A stretch of DNA of 64,000 nucleotides from an uncultured Lachnospiraceae bacterium (GCA_934364805.1 CAKRMH010000005.1:62001-126000); one strand, 5' to 3'; shown: positions 1 to 10,160, numbered from the stretch's first letter. Numbers and translations are program-made. Notes: generated by a model not told the origin, from the sequence alone.

Positions 1-420
1 CAAAGATACTGCGTCCTTCGGACATACCTCCATACACGGATGCGCCAGACAGCCCTGACAGCCATCTGTGACATGCACACGCTTCTCCGGGCATGCATTG
101 CATGCGAATTTGATCACATTGATCAGTGGCGGTGTGTAATACGTCTCCGCTTTATCTGCTGCCTCGATCCCATCCGAAATCGGCGCATGCTCCGCTGCGC
201 CACGGTTCTCAAGTCCCATAGCAAGCCGTAGTCTTTCTCCTACGATCGCCCTTTCCAAAAATACATCATTACGGAAATTCCCTTTCTCACCCGGAATGAT
301 CGAGTACGGAAGTTCCTCCATCTTCTTATCCACCTGCCATTCGGTGTGATAAGCCATGCTTGCCACCTCTTTAAAAATACGGTGGCGGATCTCCTGAATC
401 CTTGTTTCTACGCCTCTCAT
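1..420 (-). CDS. monomeric [FeFe]-hydrogenase, N-terminal part (cut by window edge)
   Basis: The first 140 codons are present and the reading frame runs off the left end of the window. The ATG at 420 follows GGAGG at seven bases. The N-terminus (MRGVETRIQEIR, then FLERAIVGERLRLAMGL and YYTPPLINVIKFACNACPEK) is the pattern I recall for the single-subunit clostridial [FeFe]-hydrogenases that carry ferredoxin-type domains before the H-cluster domain. A cysteine-rich ferredoxin-like stretch begins at about residue 105 (CNACPEK, then CQGC, then HPCMEVCPKDA), fitting 4Fe-4S clusters. The H-cluster domain would lie outside the window, so the catalytic motifs cannot be checked. Only 43 bases and no visible terminator separate it from the end of the pilus operon, so read-through from that operon is possible. 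Confidence 0.72.
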   Translation of the reverse strand, partial: MRGVETRIQEIRHRIFKEVASMAYHTEWQVDKKMEELPYSIIPGEKGNFRNDVFLERAIVGERLRLAMGLENRGAAEHAPISDGIEAADKAETYYTPPLINVIKFACNACPEKRVHVTDGCQGCLAHPCMEVCPKDAVSL

Positions 421-463
421 CGCCAATCCTCCATATAAAGTGTAAAATCTAAAGTGTGAAATC

Positions 464-3400
464 TTAATCCAGCATAAACAGTTCCTGTACATTCATGTTC
501 AGCTTCGTGTAGCCATATTCATCGTTCTTGTTATTCTTAATCTGAAATACAACATTTCTCCATGCATCATGTGAGACTGTCGTGTTATCCGCTTTTGTCT
601 CCGTCCATGTGTCTAAATATTTTTTCGGATAAAGGAAATAGTATTCCTTCATGTTCTTCACATTCTGGAAAACGACTTTTCCATCTGCTTCTTCTGTTTT
701 ACAGGTCTGTCTGGAAACATCGATACCTGCCGTTTCTAACGGGATCTCCTGCCCCGTCTCATTATCATAGATTGCATCCACATATACCCTGCCGCCACTC
801 TCATCCTTATAGTAGATCGAGCAGTCCATCTTCGTGCTGATCGCATTCAATTCTTCCGGGCTGAATATGATCTTGACAAATTCGTCCGTATCATTGTCTG
901 TTCCAGCTGTCACCCAGGACGCATCCGCAGGATCATCATTGTATTCCTGTGCAAAATTCATGTCATAAGACAGATTATTCATATCGGTGATCGTGGTATC
1001 TTCATTCATCACCTCCACCATCGGAGCTACATAGGATGCGCGGTATGCTGCGATCATCGTGTTGATGAAAAGCTTTGCCTCCATCTCTCCGGTGATCGTG
1101 GAGTGTCCTACTCCTGAATAAAAGACATTGCCCTTACTGTAAATATAATAGTTATTGGCTGCATCATTCGGGGAAACTCCATAGGTTGCACCAGTTCCCT
1201 GACCATTGTTATCTGTTTCCTGCCATGCCGAAGCCCTTTGGTCATCAGCAAGACAATACCAGACCGTAACCTCCGGATCTTCCATATCCAGCTGATACCA
1301 CTGTGCATGTGTCTCAGCGATCGTAAATTCCGGATCGATCTTAAACGGATACTGTGTGATCTGTCCCTGATTCGTCTGTGTCACCTTGGTGGTCAGGTCA
1401 TTGTTATTGTTAAAGCCTGTATTCTTTGCAAGTGAACTAGCTCCACAGATGCACTCCCCAAACGGATTTGTGATCAGATACTGATATGGCATCTTCTGAT
1501 TCAAAAGTGTATTCCAGCCGATTTTTCCATCTGAATTCGTCCAGCCAAGACGTTTCATTGCATAGTACGTAAAACCCTGCTTCTGATCCAGCGAATTGCC
1601 ATTCACATCCGTCACGGTGTCGTAGCTATCGCCTGACTTTTCTGCCAATGCTTCTCTTTCGTCTTCCGACAGATTCCGGCTGATCGCTTTATACCGGTTC
1701 ATCCCCATTATATCACGAAGATACGTATTTGCCGAGTACCCAAAATCTTTACTTCTGACATTATGCATGGAAGTAAGGTCATGCGTAAACAGCACACTTT
1801 TTCCCTGCGCAATATAGAATTTGAGGAAATCCATCTCGCCATTGCTATTCGGAATGTTGATCCCGCCATATGTATCACCGAATCCGACAATGATCATATT
1901 GTAATTCCGGTATACATTCATCCACTCCGGAACAGCGGCATCTGGATTATTGATGATATCCCGGTATCCCTGCTCCGTGAATTTGTTTCCGGCAAAGTGC
2001 TTCTTAAATGTATCCATCGTCTCTGTCGTAACATGAATCTCATAATCATCAAGGGTATTATAGTATTGTGTAAAAAGCGGATTCGTGCTCAGATCCAGTT
2101 TTCCCTTGAAATTGCCATCCTTTGGAAGGATCTGGAGCACATTGATCTGCTTTTTCTGCCCGGTCTGGTTCCTTGCTGCCGAACAGCCGGTCTGTGTGAA
2201 CCGTACCGCTGGATTGTCTGCCCGGAATACCTCAATCTTCCACTGAATCAGTCCCATATAAAGCCTTGATATCTTACAGGTTACCGCCTTTGAACTGCCA
2301 TCCGCAGTAAATGATTCCCCCTCGTAATAAAGCTCATCCTCCGAGAATTTACCATCCTGGTTCTGGTCAAGGTACACATTACACTGGTACTTCGCATTCT
2401 GATCCGGATCGGATACTGTAAATCCAAACGGCAGAAGTGCTCTTCCAGCATCATCGGTATCCAGGTATTGCGGGTCGGATGCATCATCACCATTATACAG
2501 CTTTGGTGTCTGTCCAAAAGATACGGACGGTTTCTCCTGCTGTATATATCCCGTTATGTCCACTACCTGATCTGCCTGATAAAAATGGACACTGTTATCT
2601 CCCTGTGCTTTGCGCTCCGTCTCTGTCTGTACAAAATTACTGATGTTCGAGTACTGGTCGATCCGCAGGGAATTCCTCTGATACAGATACGGAACCGCAA
2701 TTACTGCATTACCAGACTGTACAAAATCTTCCAGTTCATTCTGTTTGAGCTTTGTAATATCATTTCCAGGGAAACGGAGAACTGCGCTGTCTACATCACT
2801 CCATGACCATTTGTTTCCATTTTTTGTTCCTTTTGTTAAAAACTTAACAGAGCGATCCCTTCCATCTCCTCTGGTATATTCTGCCGATGTCATCAGATCC
2901 CCTGTGTGAAAATAGATCTTGCCGCTCATCAGGGTATCATTCCATTTGGTGCAGGAAACCGTTTTATTTTCCTCCCCGACCCACTTGTCTTCATGGTTGT
3001 ACGCACCATCATCAAGTCCCAGAAAGATCATGTTATAGGTGCTGTTCAGATCCTCGGAAGATCCGATAAATTCCGCCGTTGTCATATGCCGGATCGAAAC
3101 CTCTCCCTTAAATTTCGGGATCATAAGCCGGATAAAGCTCTCCTGGAGCTCATATCCGTTTTTGCTGTCATAACATGGCTCAATATCAAGGATCTTTAAT
3201 TCTCCGTCGATGGAATCCGATGCGTTTCCGTTACCAAGGATATAGCGGACAGCATCCGCTGTGGATGCCTTCTGTTCCCCGTTCATGAACGTCTTGAAAT
3301 CCTGGAATTTATAAGTATCGCTGCTTAAGTCCATCGTATCTCTTCCAAAATCCTGTGTAATACTGTTATCACTGTTAAAGGTAAGCAGTCTCCGGTTTAC

Positions 3401-4894
3401 ATAATTGCGGTTTCCATCCGTCGTAATGTTGCCGGCTGTTTCATAATTCTCCCATTTCTCCCTGGAAGTCCAGTAACTATACCAGTTGTATCCGACTGCC
3501 TCTCCGCTCACATCTGACGGCAGAAACGTAAACATGGTCCAGTATGTCTGTGCATCGCCCTCCTGTGCCAGGAATTTTCCATCCTGTATGAGCGGGGAGT
3601 CCCCACTGAGATAAAGTTCCTGGAACAGATCCGGATTCATCGAAAGCAGCATCACTGCCAGCTTATACATATTGATGTTATAACCGGTATAATTGCTTTC
3701 CGTGTCGCCCGATGGCTTCAGATTCCAGTCAAGGATCTGTGTCGTCACCTGTTTTCCTCCGGTCAGCGTCTCATCCGTGTAGGATTGTGCATCCATTACG
3801 ATCGCCGCATAATTGCCCTCACTGTTAATACGTTGATACATCTTCAGTGCAACATCCCATGTGATATCACGGTTTTTCTCCGAGTCATTTGTGTAGCCGA
3901 ATCCATTCGCATAGTTCGTGGTCTGTGAAGTATGTCCCAGCCGGTTATATTTTTTCCAGAGCTTCGTCACATTCCCATCATGCGTCTTCGGAGATACCAC
4001 AAAAAGATCCGCATAATCTGCCCATTCCGGCTTTTCGTTGAGTTCCACCGGCGTGATCGTCTTGATAATGACCGAATAATCCTGTGCATTCTCATCCGTC
4101 TGCCCCAGGGAAACCTTCAGGAAATAGTCATTTGGCGTGTATTCATAATAATTATAAGTCATCCGTATGCAGTCATCTGCGGAAGACTGGCGTGTCGTAT
4201 ACATCCGGTCACCGTGATCCATCAGCAGCTTTGTCGTATCATCCTGGAACTTCTGATCCGGATACCGATCCACTTCAAAATCATTCACCGTATGCCAGAT
4301 GATATCTCCTCTGCCCGGTCCCTGATAGGACATGCTGCCATCCGCATTCTGGACAAAAACGCCCTCCTTATCATTGGTTTTCTCATAATAACCATGATAA
4401 GCCCGGTTGATTTCATCCTGATTCGTGGCTGCAGAATAATTAGATGCATAGTTTTCATCAATTTCATCCTGGAAAAAGAAAGCCCTGCCGCGGTTTGTAA
4501 GCGTTCCACCGCCAAATGACGCAGCCGTTGTGATATCATTATTCCCATATTGCATCTTCATGACATCAATCGGTTCACAGCCGCTGATCTGATAGCCAAA
4601 CTCTGCATATTCCTCGTAAGGAACGATCTCAAGGATGAAAAATGGATTCTCCGTCGTTCCAAGCGTTCCACGGATGTCTGTCCCACTATCATATGCCGTC
4701 CGCTTGCTCTCCGGGATCTGTTCCAGCTGATCGATCACACCTCTTGTCACAACAGGTTTGGTATTCTCTGCATTAACCCAGTTGTGGTATCCTGCCACCC
4801 CAAGGCACAAAAACAGTACTCCAAGCACTCCTGCCAGTGATACGATACTCTTTTTCATAAATCCGTTTCCATCTCTCCTGTGCTTTCTTAACAC
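464..4894 (-). CDS. giant exported DUF5057-like protein, last gene of the pilus operon
   Basis: The protein has 1476 residues. I chose the GTG at 4894 because AGGAGG lies six bases upstream; an ATG at 4858 (MKKSIVSLAG) is an alternative that leaves a cleaner signal peptide. The N-terminus has a basic start, a hydrophobic segment (LAGVLGVLFLCLGVAGY) and a plausible signal cleavage site after VNA. The following region (NPFFILEIVPYEEYAEFGYQ) matches what I recall of the DUF5057 family of Lachnospiraceae. The body is rich in Asn, Asp, Tyr and Thr, typical of a secreted surface protein. Near residue 845 the string DQNQDGKFSEDE has the spacing of an EF-hand/dockerin-like calcium loop. No sortase motif or C-terminal membrane segment is seen. 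Its place directly behind four prepilin genes suggests a pilus-linked surface or tip protein; this is inference. Confidence 0.7.
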   Translation of the reverse strand: MLRKHRRDGNGFMKKSIVSLAGVLGVLFLCLGVAGYHNWVNAENTKPVVTRGVIDQLEQIPESKRTAYDSGTDIRGTLGTTENPFFILEIVPYEEYAEFGYQISGCEPIDVMKMQYGNNDITTAASFGGGTLTNRGRAFFFQDEIDENYASNYSAATNQDEINRAYHGYYEKTNDKEGVFVQNADGSMSYQGPGRGDIIWHTVNDFEVDRYPDQKFQDDTTKLLMDHGDRMYTTRQSSADDCIRMTYNYYEYTPNDYFLKVSLGQTDENAQDYSVIIKTITPVELNEKPEWADYADLFVVSPKTHDGNVTKLWKKYNRLGHTSQTTNYANGFGYTNDSEKNRDITWDVALKMYQRINSEGNYAAIVMDAQSYTDETLTGGKQVTTQILDWNLKPSGDTESNYTGYNINMYKLAVMLLSMNPDLFQELYLSGDSPLIQDGKFLAQEGDAQTYWTMFTFLPSDVSGEAVGYNWYSYWTSREKWENYETAGNITTDGNRNYVNRRLLTFNSDNSITQDFGRDTMDLSSDTYKFQDFKTFMNGEQKASTADAVRYILGNGNASDSIDGELKILDIEPCYDSKNGYELQESFIRLMIPKFKGEVSIRHMTTAEFIGSSEDLNSTYNMIFLGLDDGAYNHEDKWVGEENKTVSCTKWNDTLMSGKIYFHTGDLMTSAEYTRGDGRDRSVKFLTKGTKNGNKWSWSDVDSAVLRFPGNDITKLKQNELEDFVQSGNAVIAVPYLYQRNSLRIDQYSNISNFVQTETERKAQGDNSVHFYQADQVVDITGYIQQEKPSVSFGQTPKLYNGDDASDPQYLDTDDAGRALLPFGFTVSDPDQNAKYQCNVYLDQNQDGKFSEDELYYEGESFTADGSSKAVTCKISRLYMGLIQWKIEVFRADNPAVRFTQTGCSAARNQTGQKKQINVLQILPKDGNFKGKLDLSTNPLFTQYYNTLDDYEIHVTTETMDTFKKHFAGNKFTEQGYRDIINNPDAAVPEWMNVYRNYNMIIVGFGDTYGGINIPNSNGEMDFLKFYIAQGKSVLFTHDLTSMHNVRSKDFGYSANTYLRDIMGMNRYKAISRNLSEDEREALAEKSGDSYDTVTDVNGNSLDQKQGFTYYAMKRLGWTNSDGKIGWNTLLNQKMPYQYLITNPFGECICGASSLAKNTGFNNNNDLTTKVTQTNQGQITQYPFKIDPEFTIAETHAQWYQLDMEDPEVTVWYCLADDQRASAWQETDNNGQGTGATYGVSPNDAANNYYIYSKGNVFYSGVGHSTITGEMEAKLFINTMIAAYRASYVAPMVEVMNEDTTITDMNNLSYDMNFAQEYNDDPADASWVTAGTDNDTDEFVKIIFSPEELNAISTKMDCSIYYKDESGGRVYVDAIYDNETGQEIPLETAGIDVSRQTCKTEEADGKVVFQNVKNMKEYYFLYPKKYLDTWTETKADNTTVSHDAWRNVVFQIKNNKNDEYGYTKLNMNVQELFMLD

Positions 4895-4934
4895 GGTCTG
4901 CCTCCTGTTCCCATGAAAAACCAGTTATTCTGCG

Positions 4935-5483
4935 CTATCTTAATATATTCCGGACCTTAAAGTCATTCTGGACATTGTATGTTGTGTGTCTGTTTGTCAT
5001 TTCCAGCGTAACCGTAACCTTCGCATCCGCCTTACTTACGGTAAAACCTGTCACATACGTTCCGATACAGTTCGCTTCTATTTCGTCTGTCCCCGGCACA
5101 ATATCTGTCGTATCCGTATCTGGATCTGAGATGCCATCGAACTTCTTCATATAAAGCTTCCCATCTGCCGATAACCAGATGATCCGCTTGGAAGCCGGAT
5201 CAGCGGCAGTTACCTTCTCCGGGATCTGATAAACCGTAAGTTTATCCTGCGTCGTGCCGCCTGCAACAGCTCCTGTTTTGATGCGGTTTCCCTCCATGAT
5301 CCAGGTTCCGATCTGCTCCATCAGTATCTGCGTCTCAGACTGGACATTCGCAGATGCCGCTGCTTCGCGGTAATTCTTCTGTGCAGTCATCAGGAAAAAG
5401 GCAGCCGCAGCCATGATCACTGCAGAGATCGCCATTGCGATCAGAAGTTCCACCAGCGTAATTCCTCTATGATCTTTGTGCAT
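4935..5483 (-). CDS. minor type IV prepilin (PilW/GspJ-like size)
   Basis: The 182-residue protein starts with a short basic leader and a class III prepilin site: HKDHRG followed by ITLVELLIAMAISAV, so PilD would cut after the glycine and the mature Glu5 is present. The hydrophobic helix runs to about residue 30. The rest is a small globular domain with no cysteines visible. AAAGGAGG lies nine bases upstream of the ATG. It sits between another prepilin gene and the DUF5057 gene with short gaps, so it is part of the minor-pilin set that in other systems primes assembly and forms the fibre tip. Confidence 0.85.
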   Translation of the reverse strand: MHKDHRGITLVELLIAMAISAVIMAAAAFFLMTAQKNYREAAASANVQSETQILMEQIGTWIMEGNRIKTGAVAGGTTQDKLTVYQIPEKVTAADPASKRIIWLSADGKLYMKKFDGISDPDTDTTDIVPGTDEIEANCIGTYVTGFTVSKADAKVTVTLEMTNRHTTYNVQNDFKVRNILR

Positions 5484-5506
5484 CCTGCCTTCCTCCTTTC
5501 AGAAAT

Positions 5507-6022
5507 TTATGATATAAAATGCTTTCCGGTGTCAAAGACGAGCGTCAGCGTCTGCTGCGGTGTACCCTCGATCGCAATCTCCTTCACGTTCGTTTTGCTG
5601 CTGTCAAAGCTGCCTGACTTTGTATAGGAAACTTTTATATAATTTGCAGTTCCCTTAATTGCCACCCTCGAACCGCCCGCATCTGTCCCATAGATCTCAA
5701 TCGTGTTATTGGATAGCTTTGTCCCATCACCATTGAGCTTACTGCTGTCAAAGCCGCTCAGATCATCGGACAGTATCCGCATATAATAACCATCCGACAG
5801 ATGATAAATATACAGATAAGACTGCTCTGCCTTACTGATATTCTTTATCTGGAGTTCATTCATTGAGGTATCGATATTGTTTATGACACGTTCGGTATCT
5901 GCATAATGCAGGTGTCCGATCAAAAGCACCGAGGCACTCGCAAGAATTCCAATGATCGCAAGCACGATAATGATTTCAATCAGCGTCACACCCGCTTCAT
6001 TCCGGCATTTTTTCATCTTCAT
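5507..6022 (-). CDS. minor type IV prepilin (GspH/FimT-like)
   Basis: The 171-residue protein has the prepilin signature NEAG followed by VTLIEIIIVLAIIGILASASV, with Glu5 of the mature form. Cleavage by the prepilin peptidase encoded in the same locus is expected. The C-terminal domain is short and polar. AGGGGA lies four bases before the first ATG; the second in-frame ATG two codons on is also possible. The gene starts nine bases after the stop of the PilX-like gene, so the two are co-transcribed. Role by analogy: a minor pilin of the initiation or tip complex. Confidence 0.85.
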   Translation of the reverse strand: MKMKKCRNEAGVTLIEIIIVLAIIGILASASVLLIGHLHYADTERVINNIDTSMNELQIKNISKAEQSYLYIYHLSDGYYMRILSDDLSGFDSSKLNGDGTKLSNNTIEIYGTDAGGSRVAIKGTANYIKVSYTKSGSFDSSKTNVKEIAIEGTPQQTLTLVFDTGKHFIS

Positions 6023-6031
6023 CCTATCCCC

Positions 6032-8233
6032 TTAATTCTTCTTCCAGTTATCATAATTCAGATAATTTTTCAGGTCAACCTCACCTGCAATATACTGGCT
6101 TACTCCGCCTGCTGCATATTGTCTGAAAAACTGGGAAAACAACGGTGTATCCAGATTCACGTCATCTGTAAAAAGCTGCAATACCATCATTTCGTCACTG
6201 GTTACTTTGGCGTTATTGGCAAAACGGATCGTTCCTCCGGAAATGATCACACCGTTAAAATCATGTAAAACATAAACATCTCCGGTCGCCACAACAATTC
6301 CGCCTGTATACTTATCCGGAATGCGGTATGCGCTCTCTCCTGCATTATCGACAAGAAGTACTGCCTGTTTTTGGGCATCATCTGTCACCGGACGGTATTC
6401 CATGATCCGGGCATCATCTGCATTCTGGCTCCCTTTTGCCGCAATCTGGTCTTCCAGCGCTGTCTGGTCGATCAGTGTCTGGAAAAGGGAAGATACGCTC
6501 TTGTCGATCTTACCAGCCCCATCTCTGAGACGCACATCCGAAGCAGTGATCCCGGTGCCGCTGTCGTTCAGTGCAAGCTCCAGTGATTTATACTGCACTG
6601 CCAGCCTTGTCGCAACATTCCAGTATGCTCCATCCTTGTCCCACCGGTTGCTGCCATCGAGCACGACCGCAGTCTCTTCCTTTAACTTCTGGTCACTCGT
6701 ATCGCGGTACATCAGATCACCTCTCAACGTGAAAATGTGGTCGTCATCTACAAGGATCGCATCATCTGCCAGATAACGTTCTGCATAACCGTTGACCTTT
6801 GAGCTGTTTGCGGCACTGTATGCAGCGAAATAATCATTGGCTTTCTGTTCATCAGCAAAATTCAGATAATAGTAGGTTTTGGTACCTCTGCCACGCTCCT
6901 TATAATGGTATGCCGAAACCTGTGTTTTGGAAGAGGATGACTGATCTGGAAGATAATCTGCAACATTCCGGATACCGGTATCCTTCGCAAAAGCCGAAAG
7001 CCCATCCGTTGTAAAATTCAGGGTTCCCGCATCCACATAGGAAGACGGGACATAATAGGCAAGCTGGTTTGTCCTTACGGACAGCGACTCACCCATCAGA
7101 ATGTCGCTGTTTGTCTTTGACGCATTCTGCATATCCGGATCCGTATATGTGCCTCTTGAAATAAACGTACGTCCCGCAAGCATCAGATAACTGAGATTCT
7201 GCATATCAAGTTTTGAGTCCTTGGCATTGATCATGACCGCACTGCTGAATCGGGCATCTCTTGAGGTGTTTAAAGCCGCATAATCCTCCTGGAAATTATA
7301 ACCATAATAATTTCCTTTAAGCGTCACCTTACTTCCTGTACCGTTTAAGGTCAGGTCATCTGCCACATAACAGTTGCCATCCACATTGAGCGTAGAAGAG
7401 CTCTTGCCTTTGGTCTCAATATTTTCTGCCCAGATCTGTGTCTTTCCATCGCCCAGAGTAAGTTCTGACCCGCCGTTTAACACAATGTCGCCCCTGGTCA
7501 CAAACACATTTCCGGAAAAAGTACCCTTGCCGTTTGTGAGTGCTTCCAGCCCCTGATCTCCGGCATATACATTTCCGTTCACCGTTACCGGACTGGCATT
7601 GATCTCGATCTTGCGGTCTGCGATCAGGGCATATTTCATAAAATCCTTCATCTGCTGTCCACCGCTGAAATTCATCTGCGGAGTGGAAAAAACAAGGTCT
7701 GTCGTGATCGTTGTCTCGTAATCACGGTCGTCTTTATAGGTTACACGCACATTTTTCAGTGTAAAAGTGCCAGCGTCGCTGTCTGCCGTGTACGCAGCAT
7801 CCGCATCCTGTGTGACCAGGCATGGTCTGTGGGCTTCCGTCGCAATACACAGTTTTAATGTATCCACTTTGTAAAGATCCGAACCAGAGCCAGCCTCAAA
7901 ATAGCTTTTCAGACTGGATATGTAGGTATTGCGGAAAAGCGCCTGTAAATCGGTGCCTGCAGCACTCTGATCCAGATAATTTTTCAGAATGTCCTGATAC
8001 ACCTGTGACATCTGTTCTGCGGCCACCTCATTTGCACCCGCATACAGTTCATCCATAATCGATTCTGCATCGTAGAAATTGGCTTTATTGCTGCGTTCCA
8101 CCTCACGCATCTGAATATTCGTAAGCGTGATCTTCGTGATCACAACGGCGATAATACTGACTACAACAAGGATCACAAGCACCGCAAGAAGAGCAGCTCC
8201 GCCGTTTTCATTTTTCAAAGATTTCTTCTTCAA
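6032..8233 (-). CDS. large pseudopilin-like protein without Glu5 (PilX/GspK-like)
   Basis: The 733-residue protein opens with a prepilin-like leader (KNENG) and a long hydrophobic helix (GAALLAVLVILVVVSII) but has no glutamate at mature position 5. GspK and PilX-type tip subunits are also non-canonical here. The start codon is TTG at 8233, placed seven bases behind GGAG. Residues about 205-290 consist of short Gly/Asn/Thr-rich turns (GNVYAGDQGLEAL, GNVFVTRGDIVLNGG, GNCYVADDLTLNGTGS) that look like a beta-helix or polymer-forming repeat. It is much longer than ordinary PilX, so it may display a folded solenoid at the pilus tip; that part is inference. It starts two bases after the stop of the upstream prepilin gene. 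Confidence 0.72.
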   Translation of the reverse strand: MKKKSLKNENGGAALLAVLVILVVVSIIAVVITKITLTNIQMREVERSNKANFYDAESIMDELYAGANEVAAEQMSQVYQDILKNYLDQSAAGTDLQALFRNTYISSLKSYFEAGSGSDLYKVDTLKLCIATEAHRPCLVTQDADAAYTADSDAGTFTLKNVRVTYKDDRDYETTITTDLVFSTPQMNFSGGQQMKDFMKYALIADRKIEINASPVTVNGNVYAGDQGLEALTNGKGTFSGNVFVTRGDIVLNGGSELTLGDGKTQIWAENIETKGKSSSTLNVDGNCYVADDLTLNGTGSKVTLKGNYYGYNFQEDYAALNTSRDARFSSAVMINAKDSKLDMQNLSYLMLAGRTFISRGTYTDPDMQNASKTNSDILMGESLSVRTNQLAYYVPSSYVDAGTLNFTTDGLSAFAKDTGIRNVADYLPDQSSSSKTQVSAYHYKERGRGTKTYYYLNFADEQKANDYFAAYSAANSSKVNGYAERYLADDAILVDDDHIFTLRGDLMYRDTSDQKLKEETAVVLDGSNRWDKDGAYWNVATRLAVQYKSLELALNDSGTGITASDVRLRDGAGKIDKSVSSLFQTLIDQTALEDQIAAKGSQNADDARIMEYRPVTDDAQKQAVLLVDNAGESAYRIPDKYTGGIVVATGDVYVLHDFNGVIISGGTIRFANNAKVTSDEMMVLQLFTDDVNLDTPLFSQFFRQYAAGGVSQYIAGEVDLKNYLNYDNWKKN

Positions 8234-8235
8234 AA

Positions 8236-9294
8236 CTACTCTCCTTTCGCTGCATGCAATGTTACATAAGGCTTTTTCCCACTTGTATTTCCTTCTCCCT
8301 TTTTGTACACCTTCACTTCGATCTCTATCCTGCGGGTTCCTTCGGATTCCTGGACCAGATCCTTTTTGCTACTGATCGCAGCACCATTCCTGTCAAGGAT
8401 CTGCGACTGATCCAGATTCGAACAGATCACCGGAAGCGTGCCTTTCAGCTGGAAACGGTATCCGGCTGGAAGCGTTGTGTCCTGATTGACCAGATAAAGC
8501 TCTGTTTTTAATGCACTAAGGTCTACCCCGGTGCCCGGAAGGATCTCCATGGTATCCGGTTTTTTCCCTGCATGGTAAAACAGGTAGATATGCTTCACAT
8601 CCTTCACAAGCTGATCGCAGAGGTCTGTACACTGATACTGATCCACAGAGCCTGTTTCCTTAAGATCCTGACAGCTGTACGCACAGCTTATCGCAACCCG
8701 GTAATAGCTCCCCTCCTTCTCAATCGTACACTGCATGGTTCTTTGCATCCTGCCTCTGATCGTATCCTCCGAAAGGATGAGCCCCGAATTGTGCTTCCGT
8801 TCTGCATAGATGCGGTTTACCTCCTGAAACCATGCCAGTGCCGCATCTGCCTGTCCGCTTTCCTTCGCAAGCACATCACAGGTATCGTCAATTCCGCTGA
8901 TCTGTGGAAGAAGTTTCTGGTTCTCAGCAGTATCCGCATTCACCGTGATCGTCACATCATAATCCTTATGGACCGCATCTGCTGCCCCATAGTAAGATAC
9001 CCCTGATGCATCGGACGATATGCTGGCATATCCAAGTCCCTCCAGATAAGTGCTCTGATATCCGCTCGTTCCATCCGGTCTGGTCGTAAGAGCGATCAGC
9101 TGATCCTGGCTTTTCAGATCTTCCACGGTCTCCTGCGCAAGCAGGGTTGCGTGCTGTTCCTGTGACATTCTTGCATTATATTTCATGGATTCCACGAAAT
9201 AATTCAAAAGAGGGATTGCAAGAATTGCCAGGATTGCCATGGCAAGGATGACTTCCACCAATGAAAAACCGGCATTATTTACTTTCTTTTTCAT
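8236..9294 (-). CDS. type IV prepilin-like protein, 352 aa (PilV/GspI-like)
   Basis: The N-terminus NNAG followed by FSLVEVILAMAILAILAIPLL is a canonical prepilin cleavage region with mature Glu5. The remaining part (about 310 residues) is larger than a usual minor pilin and contains several Cys residues (for example DDTCDVL, MQCTIEK, SCAYSCQDL and YQCTDLCDQL) that could form disulfides outside the cell. AAGGAGG lies ten bases before the ATG. The gene is in a tight series with pilO upstream and the PilX-like gene downstream. Confidence 0.8.
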   Translation of the reverse strand: MKKKVNNAGFSLVEVILAMAILAILAIPLLNYFVESMKYNARMSQEQHATLLAQETVEDLKSQDQLIALTTRPDGTSGYQSTYLEGLGYASISSDASGVSYYGAADAVHKDYDVTITVNADTAENQKLLPQISGIDDTCDVLAKESGQADAALAWFQEVNRIYAERKHNSGLILSEDTIRGRMQRTMQCTIEKEGSYYRVAISCAYSCQDLKETGSVDQYQCTDLCDQLVKDVKHIYLFYHAGKKPDTMEILPGTGVDLSALKTELYLVNQDTTLPAGYRFQLKGTLPVICSNLDQSQILDRNGAAISSKKDLVQESEGTRRIEIEVKVYKKGEGNTSGKKPYVTLHAAKGE

Positions 9295-9344
9295 AGGCTG
9301 TCATCCTCCTTCCATACCCGTCATCAGGCAGATCACTGTCTGGA

Positions 9345-10160
9345 CTAATCGTTATCGTTGCTTCCTGTGGCACCTCCAAAAATGTCACCCACACCCTTTG
9401 ACATACTTCCAAAATCCGGAACAACATAGTTCTTTCCAGTGTTCTTAATATAATACATATTGAGTGTCATATTGCCAGTCAGTCTTCCAGTCTCTTTGTC
9501 AAATTCACTGCTGGACTGTGCGATCGTCATGCGGTCCTGGTAATCATTGACATAAGCGATCATGTTTTTTAATCCATCATAGCTTGCATCGTATGAGATT
9601 GTCACAGCCGCATAACATCCCTGCGGTGCGCTTTCCAGGGCAGTGTCTGCACTGCTCTGTGACTCTGTACTGCCGGAAGCGTCTTCCGTGCTGTCCTGGT
9701 TCTCTGTACTTTCGCTGGATGCGGAGCTGTCCTGAGCGGCGTCCGATGATGTTCCTGAAGCATCCGAAGTGGATGCGGACTGCTGTGCGGATGCATCTGC
9801 TGCCCCGATCTGGTTATTTAAGAGAAAGGATACCTCGGTCACCTGAAAATCAGCGTGATCCTGAATGTCCTGGAGCACCCAGATGATCTTCTCCGTCGTC
9901 AGATCGGCAGGATACTGGTCAATGATATCCTCCTGCTTCTGTTTGAGATCATTGATCTGCTCTTTGACAGTCGGGAGCTGTTTTTCCATCATCTGAAGCT
10001 GTTCTACGGTCGCTTTGTCCTGATCGTTCTCTGTCTTGACCGAAGAAGCCTTTTTCATATTCGGGCTGAAAATAAAGAAATACGCACCCGCAAAAATCAA
10101 TACTGCAAAAAAGATCAGAAGCAGGCGTTTGTCGGAATCCGATATATTTATTTTATTCAT
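9345..10160 (-). CDS. pilO: PilO-like pilus inner-membrane alignment protein
   Basis: I place the start at the ATG at 10160 (MNKINISDSDKRL), which overlaps the stop of the pilM gene by eight bases and has AGGAGG eleven bases upstream; a longer reading adds 16 unlikely residues. The 271-residue protein has one membrane helix (LLLIFFAVLIFAGAYFFIF, about residues 13-31), a coiled coil (about 45-95) and a C-terminal ferredoxin-like PilO fold. Together with PilM and PilN it would form the platform linking the cytoplasmic motor to the fibre. Odd feature: a low-complexity Ser/Ala/Asp/Glu/Gln-rich insert of about 65 residues (roughly 120-185) divides the coiled coil from the C-terminal domain. It may be a flexible linker crossing the cell wall. 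Confidence 0.75.
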   Translation of the reverse strand: MNKINISDSDKRLLLIFFAVLIFAGAYFFIFSPNMKKASSVKTENDQDKATVEQLQMMEKQLPTVKEQINDLKQKQEDIIDQYPADLTTEKIIWVLQDIQDHADFQVTEVSFLLNNQIGAADASAQQSASTSDASGTSSDAAQDSSASSESTENQDSTEDASGSTESQSSADTALESAPQGCYAAVTISYDASYDGLKNMIAYVNDYQDRMTIAQSSSEFDKETGRLTGNMTLNMYYIKNTGKNYVVPDFGSMSKGVGDIFGGATGSNDND

